A stretch of DNA of 64,000 nt, from assembly GCA_022457155.1 (NCBI GenBank), contig JAJGOT010000099.1, positions 1,453,501-1,517,500 on the forward strand. The letters are read 5' to 3'. This DNA comes from Cladopsammia gracilis. Its lineage: Eukaryota > Cnidaria > Anthozoa > Scleractinia > Dendrophylliidae. This document shows positions 20,209 through 30,230 of the stretch, in pieces; within the stretch, counting starts at the first letter, position 1, and each line of letters begins with the position of its first letter. Both the position numbers and the translations under genes were made by a program. Under the pieces are notes generated by a model, which saw nothing but the letters and a program-made list of their open reading frames with translations, was not told where the DNA came from and did not search any database.

Positions 20209-20956
20209 GAGCGTTTACCATTTGTATGGATAAACTGGTTGTTCCGGTAGAAAAACAAATGGAACTGTTCATCCCAACGGAAATTTTCCGGGAAAAAGGT
20301 AATACCTTTCAAAGTATTTCCATTTTCTCGTTTTCACCGGAACGACCGGAATTTTCTGTACCATTTGTTCGCATCACTAGTACCAGGTTTCTTCGCGAAA
20401 TCAGGAAGCTCGAAGATGGCGGATCACTTCGAAGAAGGAAATTTACTCCGAGTTTATTCCTGTGAAAATTGCCACTTTTCATCGATTATATTGAAATATT
20501 TCCTACAGCATGACTGCAAAATTACAGGTGGATGGACATTTTTGACTGCGGGTAGTTGTTTCACTTTAACTTTTACGAATCGTGCTTGCTGCATGCTTGT
20601 CATGGGATAGCGATTCGCATAACTGAAGTTGTCGTACGTAGCAAAGAATCGGAGCTGGAATACTAGCGTAAACTTGAGCGAATACGTAAATAAATTAATG
20701 ATTGTTCTGGTAAAATTGGAGAATTGTAGCAGCGCTTGAAAGCGTACAAACGCGTTCTAGGGTAAGCTTATAAAAGTATTTGCTTGCCTGTTAATCTTTC
20801 CCGCCGTCAGTTTGTTTTTCACTACCAGTGCCTCTCGGCATTCGGTAAAATACAAATGGCACAGGTCATTCCTGTTCCGTTTGCTTCAGTAAGGAAAGTC
20901 CAGTACCATTTGTCGGAAAATTCTAACCGGAAGTTTCATTCAAATGGTAAGCGCTC
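20209..20956. mobile_element. MITE-like element, GAGCGTTTACCATTTG ends
   Basis: The left end GAGCGTTTACCATTTG is mirrored by CAAATGGTAAGCGCTC at the right, followed inward by CCGG-rich segments on both sides (TTCCGG). No coding capacity is recognised. Confidence 0.6.
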
Positions 20957-21656
20957 ATGCACTCGGCGTCATTCTTGGGTCAGGTTTTTAAAATAAATTT
21001 GTTATTGGTTCTCGTCGTTTTCTTTTTGTTCAAGCAATTAACAATCGGAAATATCTCCCTTAAGTTATTCAGTCATAGCTTGTGGTAGAAAAACAAAAGA
21101 TGTGCACGGTTGCGGTTTTAGTACTTTCCACATTTTTTTGTGACTTTTTCAATTTGTTATTGCCATTGAAATCTCAAGATTTCATAACCAGTCCCTCGAC
21201 TACTAGGTATGTTCGAAACCAACCTCTCCCGGCCAACTGAACAGGAATAATTATGCAAGGCACAGTTGGTGTTATAATTATGCAAGGCAGATGGTCAATT
21301 CATCCAGGGTGTTTTGTTCATTTTTAGGTTTTTTTCTAAACGACTAATCCGCTTTTTTATAATTACTGAACAAATTATGTTAATCCTTCTTAACCTTTAC
21401 AATATACAACGGACGGAAATACAGCTCAATACAAAATAATGAAAGCTTTTATCTTGAAAAATTATTTTGAAATTTTATTTTAATACCATTGGCTTTGAAC
21501 ATCTATTTTCCTGCTTCATCCCCTCACGGTTTATTTTCTCCCAGCCCAATTCTGCTACAATTTCCATTGCTTTTTTTTTATCGATCTCCCGATTATTAAT
21601 TAATTTCATGGTCGATTATCAATCAAGAGCATGCAAGCATGATCGGACGCACTAAG
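20957..21656. other. intergenic, nothing identified
   Basis: Contains a short duplicated ATAATTATGCAAGGCA at 21250 and 21275 and nothing else recognisable. Confidence 0.4.
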
Positions 21657-21835
21657 CCTAAAGCCTGGCTTTCATATGATCGCTGCAATCGCTTCGATCG
21701 CTGAAAAAACGTTCAGCGCTTGTAACGATATGAAAACCATCTCCAGCTATCACATCGATCATATGGAAACCGGTCAACGCAACGATCACTCAACGTTTTT
21801 TGTAGCAATCGTAGCGATCGAAACCATGCTTTATA
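21657..21835. mobile_element. CGATCG-rich MITE, copy 1
   Basis: Begins AAGCCTGGCTTTCATATGAT and ends near GAAACCATGCTT, with the inner GATCATATGGAAACCGG shared with 52950-53090. It is dense in GATCGC and CGATCG words. Confidence 0.5.
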
Positions 21836-22293
21836 TATATCAAACAAGACAGTATTTCAGTGGCTAGCTAGTTAAATAAGAGAAGGTCCTGCAGCCGATC
21901 ACCAGATGAAAGGATGTTAACTGACGTTTTCGCACCCTAACAACACCTGACGTTTTCAAGAGAATGAAAAATGCTATTTTTGGTTCTCAGAAAATGCAAC
22001 TAAAAATTTCCGGAGGCAAATAGCTCCCTTAAAAATTCTTTGAAATCATACTTGATGCTAACTTTTTCGTAGAGATAGATTTTGTTCTTAATGATTTCGG
22101 CCTGTTGATCATGAATTTTCTACTAAGGCATCTGTCTGAACAGATGGTCAAAAAGTTGTAGCTGACGCACATATCCCTTTATCAAAACAAAACATACTGA
22201 CTTTCTTCAGCACACGAGCAAGTAAATTTGCCAAGAAATGAAAAATTGTTAAGAGAAATGTACCCGCGTGCATCTCCGTATTTGATTATAACT
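21836..22293. other. 3-prime region of GPCR 2, nothing else identified
   Basis: AT-rich sequence downstream of the receptor stop codon. No repeat pair was recognised. Confidence 0.4.
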
Positions 22294-23238
22294 TTATCTA
22301 GCTACCAACGCTTTACACTGTACAAAAATTCTGTGAAAACCTTCTCGAAATGCTCCGTTAAACGCGGCGTAAACAAACACATTCACAGCGGTGTTCAAAT
22401 AAATCATGCATACAGCAGTCTTAGACAAGTATAAAGGAACTTTCAAGTTAGCTAACGTTTCAATGACATCTATAATTGTTATTGGAGCGACGAGGACTAA
22501 AAATACACACACCAGAACTGCAACCATTCTTGCTTTTTTTCGCTGTCGGAAGACCGAATCCAGACTCTGTTTTCGCGCGTTCTCCGACGCGTCAATGTTA
22601 TAATTAGCATGAAGGCTTCTGTGTAAATCGTAGATTTTCTGTAGATGCCAATAACTTTTCTTTAGCAGATAACAGTTTATAGGGACAACAATCAGAATTG
22701 GTACTAGGCAGAATGCAATTGTAAAAGACATAACTGCGGATTTAGAGAGAGTTTCCGATAAAAGGCAAATGTTCGAGGTTTTAAATGCTACCGCTTTGTT
22801 TGTTTGTTCTTTTCCCTGATTCACTAATCCTACTCCACTAAACAGAGAAATAGCAAACACTCCCATAATAGTCCAAAAGGCAACAATGACAAATATAATC
22901 GCACGTTTCGACGCATGTTTTTCGTATAAAAATGGAAATCTGACGGCTATGAAACGATCGAACGAAATCAGCACGATGTTAAGCCTTGAAACGCCATCGA
23001 ACAAAACGGTGAACGCGATGACGATATTGCAAGGTACCATCGCGGTTTTCGAGGTAGATATCTCTTCCAGCAATCGCAGTGGAATCGCAATGGTTGCGAC
23101 GAAGAAGTCAGAAACGGCCAAACTGAAAACAATGCAGTTCGTCTTCGTCCGCAAGTTTTGGTTGGCAAAGATGGACAAAATAACCATAACATTTGTCAGT
23201 GCTCCTGTTACGGAGATAAACGACATGAAAGTAAACAA
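22294..23238 (-). CDS. class A orphan GPCR 2 (N-terminus uncertain)
   Basis: About 314 codons with seven TM segments. Motifs are ALTNVMVIL in TM1, SLAVSDFF in TM2, SFDRFIAVRFPF at the end of TM3, AFWTIMG in TM4, a long third loop with FRQRKKARM, VLVAPIT in TM6, and NVFVY in place of NPxxY in TM7. It is a clear paralogue of the receptor at 1018-2124 but diverged. The frame as drawn begins at a TTG; the first in-frame ATG is MSFISVTG at about 23226, which leaves almost no extracellular N-terminus. An ATG at 23293 begins MNNSSQVESFTSLTG, a plausible glycosylated N-terminus, but one frame away, so a single-base frameshift near 23240 or an unusual start is possible. It lies outside the BTB modules. 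Confidence 0.8.
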   Translation of the reverse strand: MFTFMSFISVTGALTNVMVILSIFANQNLRTKTNCIVFSLAVSDFFVATIAIPLRLLEEISTSKTAMVPCNIVIAFTVLFDGVSRLNIVLISFDRFIAVRFPFLYEKHASKRAIIFVIVAFWTIMGVFAISLFSGVGLVNQGKEQTNKAVAFKTSNICLLSETLSKSAVMSFTIAFCLVPILIVVPINCYLLKKSYWHLQKIYDLHRSLHANYNIDASENARKQSLDSVFRQRKKARMVAVLVCVFLVLVAPITIIDVIETLANLKVPLYLSKTAVCMIYLNTAVNVFVYAAFNGAFREGFHRIFVQCKALVAR

Positions 23239-23293
23239 ATGCAGTTCTCCCGGTCAGTGAAGTGAAACTCTCGACTTGGCTGGAGTTGTTCAT

Positions 23294-24277
23294 TGTGATG
23301 ATTTTTATGTAGTCATTTTTAACACCACAGCCTTGTTAAATTCTCTCCTCCTTTAAATAGCGACTAAATTTATAGAATTATCTCCGAAAATCCTTGTTTT
23401 AATTAACCACCGAGAGTTGTTTTCTTGCATAAAAAGCTTAGCCGTCTTGACAAGAAAACCACTTGAAGCCTGACTTAGACTGCAATCAATGCCTAAACGA
23501 GTCTGCTATTCAGTAAGAGCGGAGTAACTTAAGCTGATTTCCACGACAATCTGATAATGTTTTTGCATAAATATATGCGTGGTTTATATTACTGCCATTT
23601 AAGTTTGTATTTTTCATTTTATCGTTTCTACACCTGCGCTTAACTGTCCATTAACGATGTTGAACAGTCATCTTGTCCGAAAAAAGCAGCCATGTTATAC
23701 GCGATCCGATTGGTCGAGAGGTATGTTTTTATGAAAAATTTACATGCTGACTTATGAAACTAGAAACGTGCTGCTATTCAGGGTAGTGAATTAAATAAAG
23801 CAGAACTTACAAAACCATATCTTGTGTATCAAATTTTAGCCTTTCTAAGGATGTCTGATTAGAATTGTCATTGAGAGATGTATATTTCCAAAAGATAAAT
23901 TACAGACATTACACTGCAGTTAACTCATGACATCATGGTTACCATAACAACGCACACTTTGCGTGAGACTGACCGACCCTGCGTGTCTTGCACCTGCACT
24001 GTGCACGGACTTAGCGTGAAATTGAAGCCATCAAGTTTGCAATTTTTAAATCTTGTTCATTTTTCTTTTACTTAATTTTAACAAAAAGATCCAATATGTT
24101 TGGGAGGCGGAGCAAGTAAATAGACGGAACTTTAGAACGGAAATCAGAACGGAATACCAAGCTTGTCAATATCGAAGAAAAATAGCCTACAGCAGAAGAC
24201 GAACATATCAAGTCAAAAGTCATCAAATGTTTTCAAAAATTATATTTGAAATCTTGACGAGTGCAGTAGCTGGCCAA
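23294..24277. other. intergenic, nothing identified
   Basis: AT-rich region upstream of GPCR 2 that presumably holds its promoter. No gene is seen. Confidence 0.4.
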
Positions 24278-24533
24278 CTGGCCAAACTAGAAACCATTAC
24301 GGAAGCATTGTTTCTTCAAATGTGGCTAAACAAGGAAACATTTAATTTGTTTTGGAAGCAATTTAAAATTTGCGTCCGCGAAGTAAAATGCTTTTGACTC
24401 AGAATTCAATAATATTTCTTCCAATCGGAGAAGCAAGATTTGTGTCCACAACATATGTTTCTCGGGCAAATAAACTGGGAAACATTTGCGTCCGCAACAA
24501 TGTCTCCGCAACTATGTTTTCTAGTTTGGCCAG
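24278..24533. mobile_element. short foldback MITE, CTGGCCAAACTAGAAA ends
   Basis: The left end CTGGCCAAACTAGAAAC is mirrored by TTTTCTAGTTTGGCCAG. The inner parts share TTGCGTCCGC and AACAATG / CATTGTT words. About 256 bp, non-coding. Confidence 0.65.
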
Positions 24534-25830
24534 CCCTAAGATATTTTCAACGTGATAAATGGTTACTTAATTAAAACCGTAACTGAATGTAAGTAATACC
24601 CTCGGGCTCCTTTTTGGAATTTGGCAACTTAGCCGCTCAACTTCATTCAGGGGTTTTGCTGGCATTCAAAGTCGGTGTTATTCAACAATTTTGCCGTTTT
24701 TAATCGATCATATTTCCTTAAATATTGCACGAAAAGAACTAGCTAGAAATTGCACAGATTACTGAGTTTAACGACCTCTTTCAAGACTTTCAACTTTTGA
24801 AATCAATTCGTATTTAGCAATGAAACAAAATGCAAACAATGGCGTCAGCAAAGATTAGCCTATTGAACGAGCAATCGCAGTAGCGGATGCCTGCGGGAAG
24901 GCTTGACAGAGGACGCAAAGGACCAAGGGAAGGCTCAACGCCCTTCCCATGCTCCCTTTCGCCTCTGAAAACTGTCTGACGTGACGTCTCGCGTTTTATG
25001 AATAGTTTTGCTCCTATGTGGTGAAGACGAGGCTTTTACTGATTGCATGGTGGTAAACGGCATATAATGGACAGTCCTACGCGGCGGCTTTTTTTGCATA
25101 GCGAAACACACAAAAAGACTCAAAAGGGCCGACATCAATCTGCGCGAAGACCTCACCCATTTTCTTTGCGTCACGCGCGAAAGGGATGCAATGTCTGCGT
25201 AACACCGTTGATTGTCGTGTACCAGTATCCTGCTTTTTCTCCAGGATCCAGGGACTGCACTCTGATTGGATGCTTGACAGTAGGCATTGTTAGTAACAAC
25301 TCTGATTGGCTATCGTTCTCATAATTATGATTGGCTATCATTCTTGAAACGACTTTTGGCATATATACCTTTTGAAATTAGATGGAAAAAATTGGACGAT
25401 ATCAAAACGTAGCGAGGTTTTCAACAGTTGTAAGCCTAACCAGACTTGCTTGAATCCTGGTAGGCACAGGGAAAACGTGCAACAAGCACCGTAGACGCGA
25501 GTTTCTAGGGGGTCCACTGGAAAAAAAATTGATTTTACCCTCTAAAACGCCATTTCCTGCAATCGAAAATTGTTTGGAAATTCGATATAACGTAAGTAAC
25601 CAACCAACCAGAAGACCAAAATGTTCTTTATTTCAGTAATCTCTACGCTACAGATATATCAAATATTTCAGTCAAACGGAAGAGCCTTGGTTCACATGAA
25701 AAAGCTCATAAAACTGTCGCTTTACTAGAGTAACTGAGATATCGGGACTACTAAGGGTGGTTAAAATGGCAAACGTTTCTGTTGCCATATGAGAAAGAGG
25801 AACTATTGGCCGTCTATTAAGTGCTATCTT
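24534..25830. other. intergenic, nothing identified
   Basis: No convincing gene. A GC-richer stretch (24900-25350) has several weak ORFs on both strands with no recognisable domain. Confidence 0.4.
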
Positions 25831-26019
25831 TATAATTTTATTGGAAAAAACTGACCTTTTGAATGCCATTTACAGTAGAAATTGTAATGCACACCATCAT
25901 GAAGCCAGCCAACAAAAGCGAGCTCTTGAAGTAACAACAGCAAACTGTGATTAATCGGAGCTACAAGGGTCGTTATTTTATACTTTTTCCCTGAGGGTGT
26001 ATCGAAATTAAAAAAAAAA
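25831..26019. repeat. 3-prime flank of BTB module D
   Basis: Matches 4420-4626 and 30045-30230, with CTTTTGAATGCCATTTACAG uninterrupted. It therefore shows the empty site of the insertions in modules C and F. Confidence 0.7.
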
Positions 26020-27330
26020 CTATACAGAAAACAGAAATTCAGGAAACTGACCAAAGCCAGCATTTGTTCTCTTTCTACTTACAGTGAAAAATGTGAATGT
26101 CACACCAGATACTTCCACAGTAGTACATAAGCGATTATACCCATATCCAGATGCGGGACCAGATATAAGCGCTTCAATTTGGTACCTAGTGTTCTCTTTT
26201 AAAAAAGCTATAGAGTCAAAGAAAACTTCTAATCCATAATAGCTATAATGTTGGCATTTCAAAAGCTTTGAAGAATATGCTCCTGATTTGGACACCAGAG
26301 TTAAATTATTACTAGCATCCTTCACTTCCAATGTTACTGTGTAGTTGTTGTTCTCACTGCCAAACAAACACAGCCCATGTAATGTGATGTCTTTGTCCAC
26401 CCTAAAACCAATAACGTCTTTATCACCGTCGACGTAAGTCCAATCGCACGATTCCATGATGTTAAACCTGTCACAACGGTGAATGACACAAGAACGTCTT
26501 CGAGTCGCCGAAAACCCCGTAGGAGAAGTCAAATTTGAGCTGAAAAATTTAACAAGAGTGATGATTTCATCTGGAGTAAGAATTTTTGCATCAAGAACGA
26601 CACCAGCAAATTCCTCTTGTTCCATCACTGGAAAGCGTATTGCTTTAATAATGTGTTCGCCAAGGATTCTTCTTTTCATTTCACCCTCAGCTGCTAAACC
26701 TTGCTTTTCACATTGTTTTGTTGCCCACAGATCAACAGCTTTAAACAACTCCACCTCTTCAATCGTCAGAGTGTCTCTCGAGACTACTACTTCAAGTAAG
26801 GACTTCTCAATTGTCTCAAATCCATCCGATTTCACAGCTGTTTCTGTCTGTTTCTCGATCACTTTCCAGCATCGATCAACGAGGCTTTTCTCTTCATATT
26901 TCTGTGCAACTGGCAGGATGGAGAAAACGTTTGACGGACCTAACTTATTTTTAAGATAATCCATGCATTTATCAGCAAGAGAAGGCACCATATACTTCTT
27001 AGCCAAATAAAGAACTCCTATCGCATTACCTCCGCTCAAGTTTACTTCATCGCTGTACATATAACGAAACAACTCCAACAGACTCTCGTACTCACAGTCA
27101 GGTAGTTCAACAGAGTCTCCAGTCTCCGCTAGCCCACCGTAAAACATGGCTTCAAACACAGGACTGCCAGTCGACAGCACAAACTTGTGAGCAGGAATAA
27201 CCTGCTTACTTTCACTTTCGCTGTTTTGAACAACAAACTTCATGTCGCTGAGGCGATCATTGTTGAACAAAAACTTGGCTCTTTCTCTGATGGTGGGTCT
27301 TGTTGTTTGCCAGTTTGCTTCAGTGGACAT
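26020..27330 (-). CDS. BTB-BACK-PHR protein, copy D (intact)
   Basis: 436 aa, complete. The BTB domain is at about 20-128 (PAHKFVLSTGSPVFEAMF, YMYSDEVNLSG), BACK at about 130-245 (DRCWKVIEKQ, LFKAVDLWATKQC, ILTPDEIITLVKFF) and PHR at about 290-436 (VIHRCDRFNIM, DKDITLHGLCLFGSENNNY, SYYGLEVFFDSIAF, PEFLFSV at the end). The order and length are those of BTBD1/2/3/6 proteins, which act as substrate adaptors for cullin-3 ligases; the PHR fold is thought to bind partners. Single exon. It is very similar to copy E, including the KNKLGPSNVFSI and KQTETAVKSD segments, so D and E are sisters. A GPCR relic lies about 560 bp upstream. Confidence 0.92.
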   Translation of the reverse strand: MSTEANWQTTRPTIRERAKFLFNNDRLSDMKFVVQNSESESKQVIPAHKFVLSTGSPVFEAMFYGGLAETGDSVELPDCEYESLLELFRYMYSDEVNLSGGNAIGVLYLAKKYMVPSLADKCMDYLKNKLGPSNVFSILPVAQKYEEKSLVDRCWKVIEKQTETAVKSDGFETIEKSLLEVVVSRDTLTIEEVELFKAVDLWATKQCEKQGLAAEGEMKRRILGEHIIKAIRFPVMEQEEFAGVVLDAKILTPDEIITLVKFFSSNLTSPTGFSATRRRSCVIHRCDRFNIMESCDWTYVDGDKDVIGFRVDKDITLHGLCLFGSENNNYTVTLEVKDASNNLTLVSKSGAYSSKLLKCQHYSYYGLEVFFDSIAFLKENTRYQIEALISGPASGYGYNRLCTTVEVSGVTFTFFTVSRKRTNAGFGQFPEFLFSV

Positions 27331-27890
27331 ATTTTTTTAGCGGGACGAGTTCAGAAAGTCGAGATATTCGGTTTTCTTTGCCACTACAAGCAGTCAACAA
27401 CAGCAGTCGTTTATCAGTCAAGCTGGAAATGATTTTGTAGACAGCGCCCATTATACATATCAATTAAGTTGAAGACATCACGCGATCCAACCTCATTCGA
27501 GAGAAGAAAAGAGAGGACCCTCGAAGCGACGTTGCACGCGATCTAAGACGTTGTAAAGGTAAAACATTTTTGCATCTGACCGGACGGATTATTTGCACCG
27601 TTTATCTCAAGTTCAAGATGATCTTGGGTCACAAAATATTGAGAAAAAATACAAACAGTCACCGGCACGTGAATAAAAGATTTCAATCCTTTTTTGTTTC
27701 TGATGCTGAAATTTCAGGCGGTGTTGGACATGGTCCACGTGGCTTTATTCGTCCAATCACATTTCAGCTTAAGGACTGGACCAGTCTCGTTCCCAGAGTC
27801 TGCGTTATCCTTGATCCGTTCTGGGGACGAGATTGTGACTGGTCAAAAGGCAAAGAGAGAAGAGGGATGGCACCAATTAATAGAGGATGA
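27331..27890. repeat. 5-prime flank of BTB module D
   Basis: Collinear with 31536-32100 and 5939-6500. It contains the block with AACAGCAGTCGTTTATCAGT and a CRE-like remnant GACATCACGCGATCC near 27474. Confidence 0.6.
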
Positions 27891-27892
27891 TG

Positions 27893-28000
27893 GGAGTAGC
27901 TAAAATCAACGGTAGCAAATAGAAACTTATTGACAAGCAGATATGCCTTGGACAGGTTTGTCGAAAAGAAACAAAACCCTTGGTTATTAATTATTGCGAA
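27893..28000 (-). pseudogene. GPCR relic, TM5 region
   Basis: The minus-strand reading NNQGFCFFSTNLSKAYLLV matches the loop before TM5 and the start of TM5 in the receptor at 1018-2124. Flanking receptor sequence is disrupted by small indels. Confidence 0.7.
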
Positions 28001-28399
28001 GGGTGGTTGCTCGTGTAAATAGGTTTCCGCCAAGTTAATCTGCTGCATTTCCTTATAATTTATTAGAAATATAAATACTGATTTTTTTCTTTTCCTTTTC
28101 TGACTATTTTCGTGTAAGTGCTATGAAAACATTATCGTTAAATAACAAATTAAAACGATATGACATTCTTCATTATTTTTTTCTCTGTATTGGCAAACTG
28201 AGCAGATATTTTTTGCTATTGGCACTTCAATTCAGAACCTTTTCAGTGTTTTATTGAGTCAGATATGTAGTCACCAGGGGGTTGTTGTTTAAAATCTGCT
28301 GCATTTCCTAGTATAATTTAGTAGAAAATATATATTTATTTGTTGAGCGAATACTTTACTATTTTCGTGTAAGTGCTATAATGAAAACATTACCTTTAG

Positions 28400-28837
28400 G
28401 GCGCTGTTACACTAGCCAATGTTTCGTGCAACTTGTCTCGCAATTTTGTTGCGACACAAGTTGCATGAAAAATGTCCCAGTGTAACATACCCCGCAACAA
28501 ACATTTCTCACGATATTTTTGTTGCCGCAATCGTTACGAGAAGTAGAAGTCGGTTCTACTTTTCGCAACGATTCTCGCCATGCCGCAACGAATTTTTCAA
28601 GCGTTGCGTAGTGTAACATGTTTCCTGCAATTTGTGTGCAACGTTTTGTGACTTCAGCCAATGAAATTGCTCCTTTCAGCTTCCTCTCCGCTGTTCGTGA
28701 CCGTCGAGCGAGACAAATTGCAAGAAACATTGCCCACTGTAACACTCTCCAGGCAACTTGTCTCGCAGCATCGCAACGCATGGTTTTTAGTTGTTGCGAG
28801 ACAAGTTGCACGAAGTATTGCCTAGTGTAACAGCGCC
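28400..28837. mobile_element. MITE with GGCGCTGTTACACTAG ends
   Basis: The left end GGCGCTGTTACACTAGCCAA is mirrored by CTAGTGTAACAGCGCC. The inner arms repeat CAACTTGTCTCGCAA, AGTGTAACAT and TTGTTGCG words in both orientations. No transposase. Confidence 0.75.
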
Positions 28838-28841
28838 TTTG

Positions 28842-29125
28842 CTGCGCCTTTCAATAACATGCGGAATTTGAAATTCAAATTTTACCAACAGTTGCGTTTT
28901 ACACTGCCGTCAATCATCTTAGCTTACCTCTCAGGAAACAGATCTTCACTTCAGTGAGGTCAAAAGGTCACGTCCGTGCATTATGATTGGTAGATTTCGA
29001 TCCATTTTGTTTGTTTCTTTTTTACATGGTCCGTCGGCTCGTATAATTATGATTGACGGCAGGGAATAACGCAACTGTTGGTGGAGATTTGAATTTTAAA
29101 TTCCGCATGTTATTGAAAGGCGCAG
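28842..29125. mobile_element. foldback MITE, CTGCGCCTTTCAATAACATG ends
   Basis: CTGCGCCTTTCAATAACATG is mirrored by CATGTTATTGAAAGGCGCAG. The arms extend through CCGTCAATCAT / ATGATTGACGG. A half copy lies at 54714-54830. Confidence 0.8.
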
Positions 29126-29212
29126 TAAATAACTAAAAAAGACATGACGTTCTTCATTATTTTTTATTTTTGCATCGGCAAACTGAGCAGATATTTGCTA
29201 TTGACACTTTTA

Positions 29213-29475
29213 TTAAAAAGCACTTCTTTTCAGGCAGGTGAAATTCAAAATGTAGAATAGTTTAAATTGTTGTATTGAAAATACTGTAACTACAGCCGCA
29301 AATAACGCCAAAAAATCGACGCCAATGAAAAGAAAAACAAGGAGATATGCCTTGGACAGGTTCGTTGAAAAGAAACACAGGCCTTGTTTATTGCGAAAAA
29401 TTTCGGTCGACGCCGAGCCGACACCCAAAACGGGCAAAATCGCGAATACCGCCACGATTACCTATCCACTTGCTA
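29213..29475 (-). pseudogene. GPCR relic, TM4-TM5
   Basis: The minus-strand reading AVFAILPVLGVGSASTEIFR continues into NKQGLCFFSTNLSKAYLLVF and decays after TM5. The matching upstream TM3-TM4 piece is on the opposite strand at 29895-30000. Confidence 0.75.
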
Positions 29476-29486
29476 TTTCAATTAAC

Positions 29487-29700
29487 GTTGTCGGATGAAA
29501 GCTCAAAGCTACAAGACAAGATAGTTGGGAGCGGCGCAAAAGAAATGTTTTTCCCGCTCGTCGCATGGCTCTGATTCGCGGCGTTTCTTTTCGTTTCACC
29601 GTTCCCAACTATCTGCATGCCTGGAACAGACGCTCGGTTTACTCGTTCGGCCTTGACATGTAGGTTTTGCGCCTTCAGCTTTGAGCTTTCATCCGACAAC
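29487..29700. mobile_element. MITE with GTTGTCGGATGAAAGCTCAA ends
   Basis: GTTGTCGGATGAAAGCTCAA at the left is mirrored by TTGAGCTTTCATCCGACAAC at the right. The arms also share GTTGGGA / TCCCAAC. 214 bp, non-coding. Confidence 0.75.
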
Positions 29701-29894
29701 ATTTATAATAGAAATAACTGTATATCTCATCTGTGTTTCAACCTAAATTCCCGCCTCGTCGAAATTGTTTAATTTTTGATCGACCAACTCCCTTAATTGG
29801 GAAAAACCCTGGGAACGAGGTTGATTTTTGACTTGAATTTGAAGGATGTTCAACTAAAGCCGTGTTCTATTGATAACAACCCTTCAACTTAAAG

Positions 29895-30000
29895 GATTAA
29901 TATCACCTTCATCAGCATCAATAGACTCATAGCCGTGAAGTTTGCTTTCGTGTACAACGTGTACATTACACAAAGTACTGCTGCCGTTTCAATAGCCGTA
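29895..30000 (+). pseudogene. GPCR relic, TM3-TM4, inverted
   Basis: The plus-strand reading ITFISINRLIAVKFAF followed by VYNVYITQSTAAVSIA matches residues around the DRF box of the receptor at 1018-2124. Every other receptor piece here is on the minus strand, so this piece was inverted. It stops at GCCGTA, where BTB-module flank begins. Confidence 0.75.
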
Positions 30001-30230
30001 TATGAAAATACAGTTAACAAACAATACTTAGTGCTATCCTCATAATTTTATTGGATAAAACACCTTTTGAATGCCTTTTACAGTAACAGTTGTTTGTGCA
30101 CACCATCATGAAGTCAGCCAACAACAGCGACCCCCTAAAGTAACAATAGCAAACTGTAATTAATCGGATTTTTTTACAAGGGTCGTTACTTTCATACGTT
30201 TTGCCTGAGGGTGTATCGTAATACAAAAAC
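30001..30230. repeat. 3-prime flank of BTB module E
   Basis: Starts TATGAAAATACAGTTAAC, the empty counterpart of the DIRS site, and runs through CTTTTGAATGCCTTTTACAG, the empty counterpart of the PLE site. Confidence 0.7.

Larger units (their letters stand above)
28035..29220 (+). repeat. tandem duplication interrupted by two MITEs
   Basis: Unit 1 (28035-28245) starts near ATCTGCTGCATTTCC and includes TTTTCGTGTAAGTGCTAT and GGCAAACTGAGCAGATATTT. Unit 2 starts again at 28293, is interrupted after ACATTACCTTTA (28398), and resumes at TAAATAAC (29126) through the same GGCAAACTGAGCAGATATTT. Confidence 0.6.

Noticed and set aside
26483..26959. Plus-strand ORFs opposite the BTB genes (also 30688, 59070, 17301)
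   Set aside because: They recur opposite every BTB copy at the same place, which is explained by the conserved sense codons. They have no independent features.
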